Source: Cristatella mucedo (taxonomy: Eukaryota > Bryozoa > Phylactolaemata > Cristatellidae). From it: a stretch of 64,000 nt of DNA. The notes below the pieces were generated by a model that saw only the letters and a program-made list of their open reading frames with translations, had not been told where the DNA came from and ran no database searches. The stretch spans positions 4,160,501 through 4,224,500 of the forward strand of contig WPIO01000027.1 in NCBI GenBank assembly GCA_009760855.2, in the 5' to 3' direction. The position numbers were made by a program, and so were the translations under genes. Positions 36,401 through 62,012 of this stretch are shown here, piece after piece; the first letter of the stretch is position 1; each line of letters starts with the position of its first letter.

Positions 36401-38140
36401 GGGAAGCAGAGACAGCTGAGCAGAAGATATGCCACTCTAGCTGGGACTAAAATGATGCAGAGTCAATGCAGGAGAGAAGCTGGAGGCGAGCTCCAGACAT
36501 TCAGTACATGCGAACTGAAGGCTCGATCACCAAAAGATTTCGAAGTATCGAGAGGAACAGCAAGACGACTGGAAGCCGAGGAGCAAGTGGTGCGACAGTA
36601 CACAGGAGGAGTAAGGAGGTCAGATAAGTAGGCTGGTGCAACCGGGTAAATTGAGCTGTGAGCCGTAGAGAGCATCTTGTAGTCAATTCTATGCTTGATA
36701 GGGAGCCATGAAAGCTCAGAAGTGGTGCAATGCAGCAGCCACACCATTGCCAGCAGACTAGGCTAGCAACAGAGTTCTGCAACAGTAGGCGGTAGTGGTC
36801 ACCAGCAACTAACACAGCTCCCGAGTGATGCCTTCTGTCGTACTTTAGCTGTAGCTTTCTTTCCTTTGTAGTGACCTAGATAAAAAAAAAGTTGACATTA
36901 AGTGTTAGCCTAACTTCTAAAATGTGTCTGAACTAAAGATCTTTTTACAATCTGTTTCTCATCAAACACTATCACACATATACAAAGCCTATGCCAGCCT
37001 AACCATAAACCTTGGTGGTCCAACAGGAAATGCACATCACTGCATGCCTGCTTCCCATAGATCCTTTACATCAACCAGCATAGAATACCAGCTGCTCTTT
37101 TAGTAGCTACCTTGCCACCACTTCAGCATATCAAATCGCAGTGAGCCACCGGCTACTACTACCGGCTACTGTTGACAGGACAGGTTTGCTGTCACTCGGT
37201 GAGTTTATTAACATGCCTAAATTATTACCATTAGAAACGGGATCTGTCACAAAACTGACGGCTTAAGATCGTACATAAGGCATTGCTGACATTGTAATAA
37301 GTCAGTTTCAAGTGGAAGATTGCTCTGAAAAGTGGTTGCCCAAATTCGCCCTTTCTACCATCTGAATATCTGCAAGCATCGGCACTGCTTCTACTTTGCG
37401 AGGCTAGTTCTGAAAGTATCAGCCATGCAACTGTGCGGTCTATAACCAATTTATCCCCATAGCTCTTACATGCCTTTGTAACAACAGTGATGTTATGGGG
37501 GGTGGCAGACTTGCTGACTTCTCTCTCTATCTGAGGAGAACTGATTCTGCTCTCAGTCCCACGAGTTGACAGCCTTCGGTGGCTCTATGGTGGTTCTAAG
37601 TTCAACCCGTTATGTGCAACGTTACCCAAACCCTTCACCCCATATGGCATTGTGAGAATAAGGGCTTATCCTTGGTGTTTTTCGGAAATCCTACATGCAA
37701 GGCTGGAAAGTACACTTAAATGCCTATCAATAGGTTGCACTCGTGCGTCAGGTTGTACATATAAGTGATCGGCTTCAATCAATCTTGTTCACTTCATTGT
37801 CGGTAGGCCTCTACGTAAAACACTTAACACGGGTGCGGTACTTACCTTCGTCTTTTGATATTACTTCGATGAGAGTAGTAATCGCAGCGACAGCGGCAGA
37901 AAGGTTTGGGTCTTTCTTCATCGTTTCCGAGAAAAACTTAACTAACGCTGAAAGAAAAAGTAATACTACATGCCAATAACGTATTGCCAGCCCCGACCAA
38001 CAGCTTTTGCCCATGCAGAATGACTAATTAGGATTTGCTTAAGTGGCGCCTTGGTTTATTTTCATAGCAGCATCAGCAGATGCCGCATCTTGATCCATGC
38101 TCGCGACAGCTGGCCTTGAATTCACAGTTACTGCATTAGT

Positions 38141-38185
<45 letters not shown>

Positions 38186-38496
38186 AATTAACATCAACTA
38201 TAGCATGTGCATTAATAACATCAACAAATCCATGCATAGACAGATAATGCAAGGGAGAGTGACGGTCCGATTCCGCTTCGACACCACCCCGAACTTGCAG
38301 AGCTAGGATAAATCGCAGGGCTTACTGAGGAATCCAAATGCGCCAGAAGAGACTTAACCCACGATCACCTTTACATATGTTTTTGTTCACACAGCCTGAG
38401 CCCAGACGAACGTAGAATGAAGAGGAAGAACTGACTATGAGCATGGTAACCACCGGACAGCAAACTATTCTGTTTTATCTCACCATTTGCGTCCAT
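18296..38496 (-). CDS. EIF2B1: EIF2B1 orthologue (eIF2B alpha subunit), complete, 8 exons
   Basis: Coding exons, in transcript order on the minus strand, are 38496-38484, 37947-37846, 34673-34525, 26441-26325, 26235-26126, 24678-24534, 20619-20494 and 18448-18296. They join to 915 nt, 304 residues plus TGA; human EIF2B1 has 305. All introns are GT-AG, with phases 1, 1, 0, 0, 2, 0, 0. eIF2B alpha is the regulatory subunit that dimerises the eIF2B decamer, which exchanges GDP for GTP on eIF2 and is inhibited by phosphorylated eIF2 in the integrated stress response. Visible family landmarks are [13 protein letters not shown] near the N-terminus, [30 protein letters not shown], residues 183-208 with AVGYIMEK and [30 protein letters not shown], and the C-terminal [20 protein letters not shown]. 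The gene is head to head with GTF2H3 and tail to tail with TMEM19. Confidence 0.97.
18449..19334. other. EIF2B1 intron 7, part, nothing recognised
   Basis: Upstream (on the minus strand) of exon 8. Open frames of about 100 codons on both strands lack similarity. Confidence 0.35.
19335..19800 (-). mobile_element. LINE-A 3' fragment, decayed
   Basis: AAT-rich tail, then CACTTGATAAAGCGCCCTC, the 3' UTR block with GGGTCAGCATGC, and a frameshifted RT C-terminus (the GGTAGGCTGGAG block near 19766). It ends around 19800 in GATCTAAAG. Confidence 0.8.
19848..19925 (-). mobile_element. S2/LINE-A-type tail fragment
   Basis: ATTCACTTACATAGCGCCC followed by CAGCTTAATCTC, a tail fragment between two LINE-A pieces. 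Confidence 0.55.
19926..20382 (-). mobile_element. LINE-A 3' fragment
   Basis: Starts with an AATAATAAT tail and CACTTGATAAAGCGCCCTC. The minus-strand frame then gives [20 protein letters not shown] and [17 protein letters not shown]. 5'-truncated at about 20382. It ends 112 bp before EIF2B1 exon 7; the last stretch (20385-20430) resembles a SINE head on the minus strand. Confidence 0.85.
20494..20619 (-). CDS. EIF2B1: EIF2B1 exon 7
   Basis: The acceptor GAATTTCAG and the donor GTAATA bound 42 codons, phase 0 on both sides. They encode [20 protein letters not shown] then [18 protein letters not shown], closely matching human [20 protein letters not shown]. Confidence 0.97.
20620..21348. other. 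EIF2B1 intron 6, part; possible old LINE-B tail
   Basis: Around 20975-21010 (GATAGCGCACTCCAGGCCTAAGC) and 21110-21140 (AGCTCAAGACGGCTGGAAAGG) the sequence resembles reverse-complement LINE-B 3' UTR. Otherwise unassigned. Confidence 0.35.
21349..21494 (-). mobile_element. S1 tRNA-derived SINE
   Basis: Reverse complement of the S1 family: box B GGATTCGAACCC (as GGGTTCGAATCC on the minus strand) at about 21427-21438, ACGACCTCGG, and box A near 21470-21490. The family tail (AACAGCCTCTTTTGTATAGCG on the plus strand) starts it. Confidence 0.82.
21495..22479. other. EIF2B1 intron 6, middle, nothing recognised
   Basis: Several overlapping chance frames of 60-100 codons on both strands (21528-22298); none shows family similarity or splice-phase consistency. 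Confidence 0.35.
22480..22905 (-). mobile_element. LINE-B fragment, decayed
   Basis: The minus strand reads [20 protein letters not shown] then [14 protein letters not shown], the LINE-B RT C-terminal block, between about 22590 and 22780. At 22862-22900 there is a piece of the 3' UTR in the same orientation (TATAGCACACTCCAAGCCTAAGC). Confidence 0.75.
23130..23640 (-). mobile_element. LINE-B fragment
   Basis: The minus strand gives [39 protein letters not shown] and [12 protein letters not shown]. Upstream sequence to 23640 carries further RT C-terminal sequence with stops (a CNSFLAG-type block near 23540). No 3' tail is attached. Confidence 0.85.
23990..24358 (+). mobile_element. LINE-B 3' end
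   Basis: Opens within the [14 protein letters not shown] block, then 3' UTR (GTCTGTTGGCTACCGAATGC) and an ACATTTACATTACATTAC tail at about 24336-24354. An AATAATAATACATTTGC piece at 23968-23992 just before it looks like a LINE-A tail remnant. Confidence 0.85.
24534..24678 (-). CDS. EIF2B1: EIF2B1 exon 6, core Rossmann-type segment
   Basis: The acceptor CTTTGCAG sets the frame; a second AG eight bases further in would give an immediate stop. The exon encodes [19 protein letters not shown], then [20 protein letters not shown] and LESGGIVNK. The human protein has [20 protein letters not shown] and EGVVENGGIINK. The donor is GTAAGA. Confidence 0.97.
24679..26125. other. EIF2B1 intron 5, nothing recognised
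   Basis: No repeat family or coding similarity. The open frame 24668-24934 on the minus strand overlaps exon 6 in a different frame and is not supported. Confidence 0.4.
26126..26235 (-). CDS. EIF2B1: EIF2B1 exon 5
   Basis: The acceptor TTTTTTCAG and the donor GTAACT bound 110 nt encoding [19 protein letters not shown] and [17 protein letters not shown]. These match human ILTHAYSRVVLRVLEAA and KKRFSVYVTESQPDLSG. The preceding intron is only 89 bp, by far the shortest of the gene. Confidence 0.97.
26325..26441 (-). CDS. EIF2B1: EIF2B1 exon 4
   Basis: The acceptor TATGTTTCAG and the donor GTGAGT bound 39 codons, phase 0 on both sides. They encode [20 protein letters not shown] then [17 protein letters not shown]. 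The human segment is CKKIMIERGELFLRRIS followed by HTFIKDGA. Confidence 0.95.
26442..28199. other. EIF2B1 intron 3, 3' part, unassigned
   Basis: Largely unassigned. Around 26755-26815 CCCCGGTGGCCTTGCAAGC and CAACCACTCGACCAGAGG resemble an eroded minus-strand SINE head. Confidence 0.3.
28200..29310 (+). mobile_element. LINE fragment: endonuclease to RT linker region
   Basis: A frameshifted piece of the 5' half of a CR1/L2-type ORF2. One frame gives [14 protein letters not shown] (endonuclease VYRPPG-type block), another [20 protein letters not shown] and [20 protein letters not shown] (the GDFNIH and THxxGHTLD blocks of APE endonucleases). Then [14 protein letters not shown] and [19 protein letters not shown], which belong to the linker before the RT. 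This is the only endonuclease-region sequence in the window; all other LINE copies keep only the 3' part. Confidence 0.75.
29395..29420. repeat. short (CATCAA)n microsatellite
   Basis: About four perfect CATCAA units within the EIF2B1 intron. Confidence 0.85.
29575..30003 (+). mobile_element. two LINE-A tails flanking an S1 SINE
   Basis: A LINE-A 3' end at about 29575-29710 (AAAGAGATTCAGTTCTC, then ATTATTAATAAC). An S1 SINE follows at about 29715-29870 (box A TAAGTAATGCGG, box B GGGTTCGAATTGCC at 29780-29793, tail GATAGCCTATAAGGCTATTC). A second LINE-A tail at 29930-30003 has AAAGAGATTCAATTCTC and ATTATTATTATCATTAT. All are plus strand. Confidence 0.7.
30004..30799. other. EIF2B1 intron 3, unassigned
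   Basis: No supported feature. Short open frames on the plus strand lack similarity. Confidence 0.35.
30800..31085 (+). mobile_element. LINE-B 3' end with CATA-type tail
   Basis: Begins at GGCCGACTCTGGCACATCC, continues through AGCCGTCCTGAGCTGCTACC and the 3' UTR, and ends in a CATACATGCATACATACATA tail instead of CATTA repeats. Confidence 0.8.
31400..31480 (-). pseudogene. possible Tc1/mariner transposase relic
   Basis: The minus strand reads [18 protein letters not shown] between stops, resembling the SPDLNPIE block near the third catalytic residue of Tc1/mariner transposases. No flanking transposase sequence is readable, so this rests on a single short motif. Confidence 0.3.
31759..31805. 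repeat. bulged inverted repeat
   Basis: GCTTTCCTGAC (31759-31769) pairs with GTCAGGAAAGC (31795-31805); the stem can extend by GC/GC past a three-base bulge. Loop about 20 bp. Confidence 0.8.
31928..32252 (+). mobile_element. LINE-A 3' end
   Basis: A minus-strand tail piece (ATGCATTTGCATAGTGCCC) at 31938-31970 abuts a plus-strand LINE-A 3' UTR: ACAGCATTTAGTGGGTCCC, CCACATTTGCATGCTGACCC, AAAGAGACTAAGTTCTCTGA and an ATT-repeat tail to 32249. Confidence 0.85.
32253..32345 (-). mobile_element. S2 SINE, truncated
   Basis: AACTTAATCTCC, CAGGCGCTTCATATATGCC and the eroded tRNA-like head to about 32340. Its tail end is missing and it joins directly to the ATT repeat of the preceding LINE-A. Confidence 0.65.
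32441..33593 (-). mobile_element. LINE-A copy, best preserved, retains RT YADD box
   Basis: AAT tail and GAGAACTTAATCTC hairpin at the low end, then the 3' UTR, then a 298-codon open frame (33562-32666) covering the palm end and thumb of a CR1/L2-type reverse transcriptase. [14 protein letters not shown] holds the catalytic YADD. Further blocks are [75 protein letters not shown] and [19 protein letters not shown], ending FRTAFSGSL. The copy is 5'-truncated at about 33593, so it lacks the endonuclease and the first RT motifs and cannot be autonomous. The clean frame suggests recent insertion into the EIF2B1 intron. Confidence 0.94.
33594..34524. other. EIF2B1 intron 3, 5' part, nothing recognised
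   Basis: No supported feature between the LINE-A copy and exon 3. Confidence 0.4.
34525..34673 (-). CDS. EIF2B1: EIF2B1 exon 3
   Basis: The acceptor TTTTTAG and the donor GTGAAT (after GAGAAG) bound it. It encodes [18 protein letters not shown], then [18 protein letters not shown], matching the human SSVAVSSGGELFLRFISL. Phase 1 in, phase 0 out. Confidence 0.96.
34674..36149. other. EIF2B1 intron 2, part; possible SINE head
   Basis: Around 34930-35010, ATAGCTTAGGAGTATGG, TTCACGACCTAGGTCG and TTGGTCCAGTCCTGCAGC resemble an S1-type tRNA-like head on the plus strand. The rest is unassigned. Confidence 0.35.
36150..36215 (-). mobile_element. LINE-A/S2-type tail fragment
   Basis: AATAATAATGCCATTTGAATA and AGAGAACTAAATCTCAATCC form a degenerate tail on the minus strand. 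Confidence 0.6.
36420..36830 (-). mobile_element. diverged LINE RT C-terminal fragment (third subfamily)
   Basis: The minus strand gives [33 protein letters not shown] and [18 protein letters not shown], the same blocks as LINE-A but with many substitutions, so it is an older or separate subfamily of the same clade. Confidence 0.78.
36831..37845. other. EIF2B1 intron 2, 5' part, nothing recognised
   Basis: No supported feature in this stretch next to exon 2. Confidence 0.4.
37846..37947 (-). CDS. EIF2B1: EIF2B1 exon 2
   Basis: The acceptor TTTCTTTCAG and the donor GTAAGT (after GAAG) bound it. It encodes [20 protein letters not shown] and then [16 protein letters not shown]. The human protein has [20 protein letters not shown] at this point. 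Confidence 0.95.
38143..38181. repeat. (CT)n microsatellite
   Basis: About 39 bp of uninterrupted CT repeats in EIF2B1 intron 1; GA on the transcribed strand, 200 bp downstream of the EIF2B1 exon 2 acceptor in window coordinates. Confidence 0.95.
38484..38496 (-). CDS. EIF2B1: EIF2B1 exon 1, 13 coding bases
   Basis: ATGGACGCAAATG is followed directly by the donor GTGAGA. The four codons plus one base join exon 2 to give [18 protein letters not shown], which aligns without a gap to the human N-terminus MDDKELIEYFKSQMKEDP. The exon is too short to be found by frame length; it was located by searching upstream of exon 2 for an ATG and donor in the required phase. Confidence 0.88.
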
Positions 38497-38672
38497 ATCC
38501 CGATTCTGAATTAACTAGATGTGATACAATTTGCTAGGAGCAGGCGCCGCGCGTAGTAGCTGGCAAGGGATGCCCCACATGTCAAGCCTCCTGAACAAAA
38601 GAGCGCGTGGTAAACTTCCTGTCACCGATTTCCGGCGTGATTAGGTGCCGGCGTTGAGAGCGGTTCATCGGC
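38497..38672. promoter_or_regulatory. bidirectional promoter between EIF2B1 and GTF2H3
   Basis: Only 176 bp separate the two divergent start codons, so both 5' UTRs and the core promoter must lie here (or the UTRs overlap). There is no TATA box. Two ETS-type cores are visible, CTTCCTG at 38615-38621 and TTCCGG at 38630-38635, along with GC-rich stretches (GCGCCGCGCG near 38545). ETS/GABP sites and lack of TATA are typical of animal bidirectional housekeeping promoters; use of these sites here is inferred. Confidence 0.78.
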
Positions 38673-56539
<17,867 letters not shown>

Positions 56540-56639
56540 GTAAGCTTGAGCTTCGAAAAAAGAATGAATACGTTCTAGTTTTGTTGTTCAGTGCATAGTA
56601 ATCTGTATCCGACTAAATGTGTTACACATGCGAGTTTTC

Positions 56640-56800
56640 TATAGAGAACTCAAAGACTAAGCTGCTTATAGTACACATGCTGTAGCCAACAGACTTCGTC
56701 CCACGCAACAAAGAGAAAGTGAGAAGCATAGCTTAGTTACGAATGCAGTTGAGGTAGTGAGTAGCATGGAGTTAGCAGCTCAGGACAGCTGGAAAGGATG
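56640..56800 (-). mobile_element. LINE-B 3' fragment
   Basis: GTAGCCAACAGACTTCGTCC, CAACAAAGAGAAAGTGAGAAG and GCAGCTCAGGACAGCTGGAAA are the reverse complement of the LINE-B coding end and 3' UTR. Confidence 0.8.
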
Positions 56801-57639
56801 TGCCACAGTCGACGGTAGGAGTGTAGATCTCGTTACATATTAACAAATGGTTCCCTCCCTATAAAGATACCCCCACCCACTTATTCCTACCTGCAGACTT
56901 TGGGGCACTGAAGCTCGGTAGCTGGCAGTAGCCCAAATGAAGAATCCCTGCTCTCAACTTGAGCTCACTTGGTGCTGTTGCAAACACGATCTAGGGGCTC
57001 CTGAACTAAAAGTCTTGGCCACGAACACGAAGCCGTAAATGGCACTACTCCTTGGAGATGTGTGACTGATACTGGTAAAACCAACGCATCGAAGCCCTGC
57101 AAACAAGTCCTGGAATTTGCACCAATGCACACGTGTGTCCTGACGATAGCAGAGCACGATAGCCATCAAGATCGCCTCTACCGTAATAAAAGCAGTCTTT
57201 TTCACAAATGTAATGCATTCTAATAAGTCATTTGTATAGTGCACTAATTAAACCAAATCTCTATCCAGATGCTTTACTAAAGCCCAGAGTATCATGCTTA
57301 GATAGCATGCAACAGCACGCATAAAGACACTTGGTGCCACTGGTTTGTAGGCTCCCTGGTTATATGATAAACATATAATGATTCATGGACAAGTAAGCAT
57401 AAAAATAAAACCGGGATAATAAAAAAGAGACAAGTTTACTTAGGTTGCAGGGAACGCCACACGCCTCTTTAGCTGAGAAGGTCCTATCACAAAAATGTCA
57501 ATTTAATTCGAGGAACGACGAGAGCTAGAATCCGATGAGCAGGTTGTCGGAGAGCACACTTGAGTAGGTTTACGGTCGGTCGGTTAGGTAGCCTGGTGTA
57601 AGTGAATTAGCCTGTAAAAAAAAGGTAAAGTATTCTCTA
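56801..57639. other. unassigned, with one tail fragment
   Basis: At 57222-57280, AAGTCATTTGTATAGTGCAC and CAAATCTCTATCCAGATGC form a minus-strand S2-type tail. The rest is unassigned. Confidence 0.4.
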
Positions 57640-57750
57640 TATAGTGGCAGAAGAGCCATAGCGGCTATCACCTAGCTTGCAGTGGGCGATAAAAGACTCC
57701 CCACTGCAGGACTCGAGTCCGCCACTTGGGTCGTGAAGTGCGACAGAGAT
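57640..57750 (-). mobile_element. S1-type SINE, partial
   Basis: TATAGTGGCAGAAGAGCCATA, GCGGCTATCACC, CCACTGCAGGACTCGAGTCC (box B region) and TTGGGTCGTGAAGTGCGAC read as a reverse-strand S1 copy whose head is truncated. Confidence 0.65.
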
Positions 57751-57787
57751 TGTTTTGAAGTCAATTCGATGCTTGAAAGAGAGTCTG

Positions 57788-58472
57788 TGTAATAATAATA
57801 ATGTACTTGATAAAGCGCCCTCAGAGAACTTAATCTCTTTCTAGGCACTTTACATTTGCTGCAAAGGGAAATGCTATTGAATGGTAAGTAAAATCATGCT
57901 TGAAAAACAAACAAAATGAATAACATGGTTAGGGGTGACATGCACAGGGTCAGCATGCAAATGTGGTTAGTGGCAGCATGCACAGTGTCACCACGCATAA
58001 GCACGTGAAGGACGAATCACAGGGACCCACTAAATGCTGTCGTAAATAGGTGTGTTTTTAAGTTCCTTTTAAATGTGGTCAGGTCGGGGGATGTTCTGAC
58101 GCAGGTCGGGAGGGAGTTCCAGGCTTTGGGAGCATACGAACTAAATGCACGGTCTCCAAAGGATTTAAGGTTTGTACGAGGTATTTGTAGACTGTTGGTT
58201 TCCGAAAAGCAGGTGGTACGATGCTTAGCCTGATGGGGGAATATGTCGGAGAGATAGGCTGGAGCCATAGAATGAAGGGACCTAAAAGTGAGCGACAAAA
58301 CCTTGAAGTCAATCTATTGCTTGACTGGTAGCCAGTGCAGGTAGGGGAGAAGTAGTGTGATGTGGCAACTGCGACGCTCACGACAGACAAGCCTAGCTGC
58401 AGAGTTTTGCACAATCTGTAATCGCCTGATGGCACATGCCTGTAGGCCATCAAGCAGTGAGTTACAGAATAT
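57788..58472 (-). mobile_element. LINE-A copy, 5'-truncated
   Basis: AATAATAAT tail, GAGAACTTAATCTC hairpin, 3' UTR, then the RT C-terminus with an open stretch of 93 codons (58298-58017: [58 protein letters not shown]). Nearly identical to the copies at 3293 and 32441. One frameshift near 58300. Confidence 0.92.
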
Positions 58473-58565
58473 AGCTCCAACAGTGCTGTGCTATAGTGGC
58501 TACTTCATTAATGGCAAGATCAGCCAAGCTAGTGAGTTTTTCTTCAGTCTCAGACGATACTGGCT

Positions 58566-58722
58566 GAGTTAACTAACAGCCTCTTTTGTATAGTGATAGA
58601 AGAGCCTTTACGGCTAACACCACTGCTTGCTGCAGCAATAAAGGATCGCCCATTACAGGATTCGAACCCACGACCTCGGTCCCAAGGTGAAAAGCAACTG
58701 CCTTACGTAGTGTGTACGATGA
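58566..58722 (-). mobile_element. S1 SINE
   Basis: AACAGCCTCTTTTGTATAGTG, AGAGCCTTTACGGCTAACACC, GGATTCGAACCC (box B, at 58660-58671) and ACGACCTCGGTCC, closely matching the copy at 21349 in the same orientation. Confidence 0.85.
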
Positions 58723-60494
58723 GGGGATAGGCCGTGAGTTCTGAATTCGGAGAATTGTAGTGATCTAGATGCAATGTCAAAAACTAGTGCTGGATCTACC
58801 CCACTGCTACAGGGAGCTACATGTTGTGCACGTGACCAGCCAATACGTGCAGCTCTTTAACATCACCACTTCCGACGTCCTGTTATACTTACTAAACGAT
58901 AGATTATGGAGTATCCTGGTCCATAATGATTATAGAATTCAGGAACTTCTAATCATCTCTAGCACCATCACAGTCTGGACTACTTAAGATACCAACAAGT
59001 CAGTATGGCAGTTCACACGTGTCCTCATGATCACCGTGCACCCTTCCCGTCGGCTGTTGCAGCTGGCTGTTGCAGCCATTGCAGCCTGTTTCAGAATGCT
59101 AACTACTACTCGGGGAAAGGCCGGGCTGACAAGCGCAGGGGCTGGCCTATCCTGCACCGGCAGACTGGGAAGCTTCGGCCTCCATCGAGTGCCGCCGGGC
59201 TATGGTTATACCATCCGTGCCAGCACGACTGAGCACTGCTGCTGCGGCGGCCTGTGAAGTGCTGCTGTGCTGCCCTTGGGATTAAGAGAAATTTCTTGAA
59301 AGTAAGCAAGAAAACGCTTGATTTCGATTTGGCCAAGGAAAAATTAATATTACTCGTTGAAGAAAGTGCTAAATTAAAGACCATGATCTCTCTGATTAAT
59401 TTTCTGCCCCCCCCCCAGCTTTCGATGCTGTGAAGACTTTTAGTTTGCATTGTAGAAACTTGCTTGGTCCTTGGTAAAAATTTGCTGATCTCTTTTGCAC
59501 AGCAACGGAATTCTTGAGTTTGGAAGAGAGCTACGGATAATTCGGAGATTTAGTTCTCTTATTTTACTATACAAGTCACCTATTATTGTTCTTGTTATTA
59601 TAGTGACCGGCAGAGGGATGATGGCATTGGGGAAGCAGTGGCATTGGTGCACGTTCGAGATGCAAATCGAGAGTAGCATTGTGCCTTGCTTCCTTGGTTT
59701 GTTTAAAAAAGAATATAGGGACAGACGTCTGGCTGCATGCAATGCAGTGTGTTGGAGGCTCACGTGACATTCCAGAGGTATGGGCATTGTGACCTCCTCT
59801 TAGTAGTCGACTTTCGTGACATCCTCCAATACGGCCACCAGAAGAAGTCATGTCTCCCAAGAACATTATAAAACCTTTTTACTGCATTATACCACAAGAA
59901 GTTTACTTTTAGTAGCTGGTTGCAACTTCTAATAACTAATTTTTTACTAACATACCAGTAAAGAAAGTAACTTTTTTGTTGCTAATAAAACGAAATGGTT
60001 TGTCATGAACATGCAGTGAGAGCTCCTAAATTCTAGTCCTTTGGCGAAAGCAGTACGCACATAGCAGGTGCTAGTTCTTGTAGGCGACGTATGACTGATG
60101 CAGGTAGAGCTTACTTCTCGAATGGTGCTGCTTAAGAGTCGCACAGGCTTAACCGACGTGCAAAGTTATGGCACCGATAACAGAGAACGTGAGCGATCAA
60201 GAACCGTCCATAATTTCACAGTAATATCTTGCCCTTAACCTGGAGCTGTAGATTTAACACGTGGAAGCCATAAGCTTTCGAGCAGCTGCCGACGAGAGCT
60301 CGAAGCCAATCAGCGCCGCCTCCACTGCTGTCATCTTGCAGTGCGACTCGCCAGCTGGAGCTCGGGCGGGACCTGGCAAAGCAGCAGCAGTCCATAGCCA
60401 CAAAGGGGGCATGCGACGTGTACACAGCATTTGGCATAATGCAAAACTCATTAACCACCACCCGGATCTCTTTTTATATGGTCTACCTAGTAGA
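58723..60494. other. unassigned
   Basis: No family similarity found. Overlapping open frames of 70-115 codons on both strands (59005-59866, 60216-60539) conflict with one another; GC-rich pockets near 59030-59260 and 60280-60400 probably create them. Conserved p34 segments expected after exon 5 are not seen here. Confidence 0.3.
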
Positions 60495-61471
60495 TTGGAT
60501 GGATGGCAGCAATATTTTTTTTTTGATGATAAAAACTAACTTACTAGTTAGGGGCATACCAAGTGTGATTCGGAAATTGGAAAGGCCAACGCTCAAATCG
60601 GCTCTGCCAGCATATCTCCTGTTGAATCTGAACGAGTTTGTTCCAAAGTGACCTTTCGTTAGACGACCACATCAGCTCCACAGTCGAGTCTACCTACTTT
60701 CAGCTACATAACATTGCTAAAATTCGGGCTTGTTTAGATAAGGATACCACATCTAAGTTGGCCCATGCATTCGTGACATCCCGTCTTGACTTCTGTAATT
60801 CACTGCTTGCTGGCCTATAGGCATGTGCAATCAGGCACTTGCAGCTGGTGCAAAACTCTGCAGCTAGGCTTGTCTGTCGTGAGCGGCCCAGTTGCCACAT
60901 CACACCACTTCTCGCCGACCTGCACTGGCTCCCACTCAAGCAATGCATCGACTTCAAGGTACTTACTTATTTGAGGTCCTTTCATTCTTTGGCACCATCC
61001 TATCTATCAGGTCTACTGTTCCACCTGGCCAAGCATCGTACCACCTGCTTTTCGGAATCCAAGTATACAAATACCTCGTACAAACCTCAAATCCTTTGGA
61101 GACAGTGCATTTAGTTTGTATGCTCCCAAAGCCTGGAACTCCTCACTCCCGACTTGCATCATGACATCCCCTGACTTGATCACATTTAAAAAGATATTTA
61201 AAAGGCACCTATTTATGACAGCATTTAGTGGGTTCGTGATTTTTCTTGAATGTGCTTATGGGTGCTGACACTGCATGCTGCCCACTAACCACACTTACAT
61301 GCTGACCCTGTGAATGTCACTCTTAACCATGTTATTCATGTTGTTTATCAAGCATGATACCACTCACCATTCGATCGCGTTTCCTATGCAGCAAATGTAA
61401 AGCCCCTAGAAAGAGATTGAGGTCTCTGAGGATGCTTTATCTAGTATATTATTATTATTATTATTATTAGA
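60495..61471 (+). mobile_element. LINE-A copy with complete 3' end
   Basis: WMAAIFFFLMIKTNLLVRGI (eroded [13 protein letters not shown] block), [52 protein letters not shown], a stop, then [35 protein letters not shown]. The 3' UTR and AAAGAGATTGAGGTCTCTGA lead to an ATTATTATTATTATT tail ending at about 61470. Confidence 0.92.
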
Positions 61472-61782
61472 TTATGATATATATGGTTTCAAATTGTTAT
61501 AACTCAGTAACCACTTATGATCTCTCGGGCTTTGTAATCTGACCGATTTAGCATGTCAACGTTTGAATATGATAGATGTCAGTGTTAATACCAGTTGAAG
61601 GTTTAAAGTTCCTGTGCTGGAAACTTGCTCAAGTGTTTTCAAGGGGAGATAAATCAGCTCAGTCACTGTTCGTGGCTGTGTTGCACACTCTTAAATGATG
61701 GAATGAATGCTTGACATTTGCAGCTGCCGATGTAAGTAGCATTTAGAAAATACAGTTGCACAAGAAAAACATTGAGTATCAG
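61472..61782. other. unassigned spacer between LINE-A copies
   Basis: Short AT-rich stretch with no recognised element. Confidence 0.35.
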
Positions 61783-62012
61783 TAATAATAATAATACATT
61801 TATATAGAGCCTTCAGAGAATGGAATCTCTCCCCAGGCACTTCACAGATGCTGCATATAAAGCGTTACCAAATATTTGGTGGCAACATCTGCAAACAGCA
61901 GGTACGAGCAGGTAAGCAAGTACATGGACACGAAGGACGAATCACAAAGACCCACCAAATGCTGTAATAAAGAGGTGCGTTTTAAGCTTCTTTTAAATCA
62001 TTCTTAGACAAT
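61783..62012 (-). mobile_element. LINE-A-like 3' end, diverged
   Basis: AATAATAATACATTTATATAG, TCAGAGAATGGAATCTC and GACGAATCACAAAGACCCAC follow the LINE-A tail and 3' UTR layout on the minus strand, with more divergence than other copies. Confidence 0.75.

Noticed and set aside
38041-38100. Minus-strand ATG at 38098 ([12 protein letters not shown]...) as EIF2B1 start
   Set aside because: Reaches a stop without any GT donor; the ATG at 38496 with donor GTGAGA joins exon 2 in phase and matches the family N-terminus.
59005-59866. Cluster of 70-115 codon open frames on both strands as a new gene
   Set aside because: Frames overlap in opposite directions without conserved motifs or consistent splice sites.
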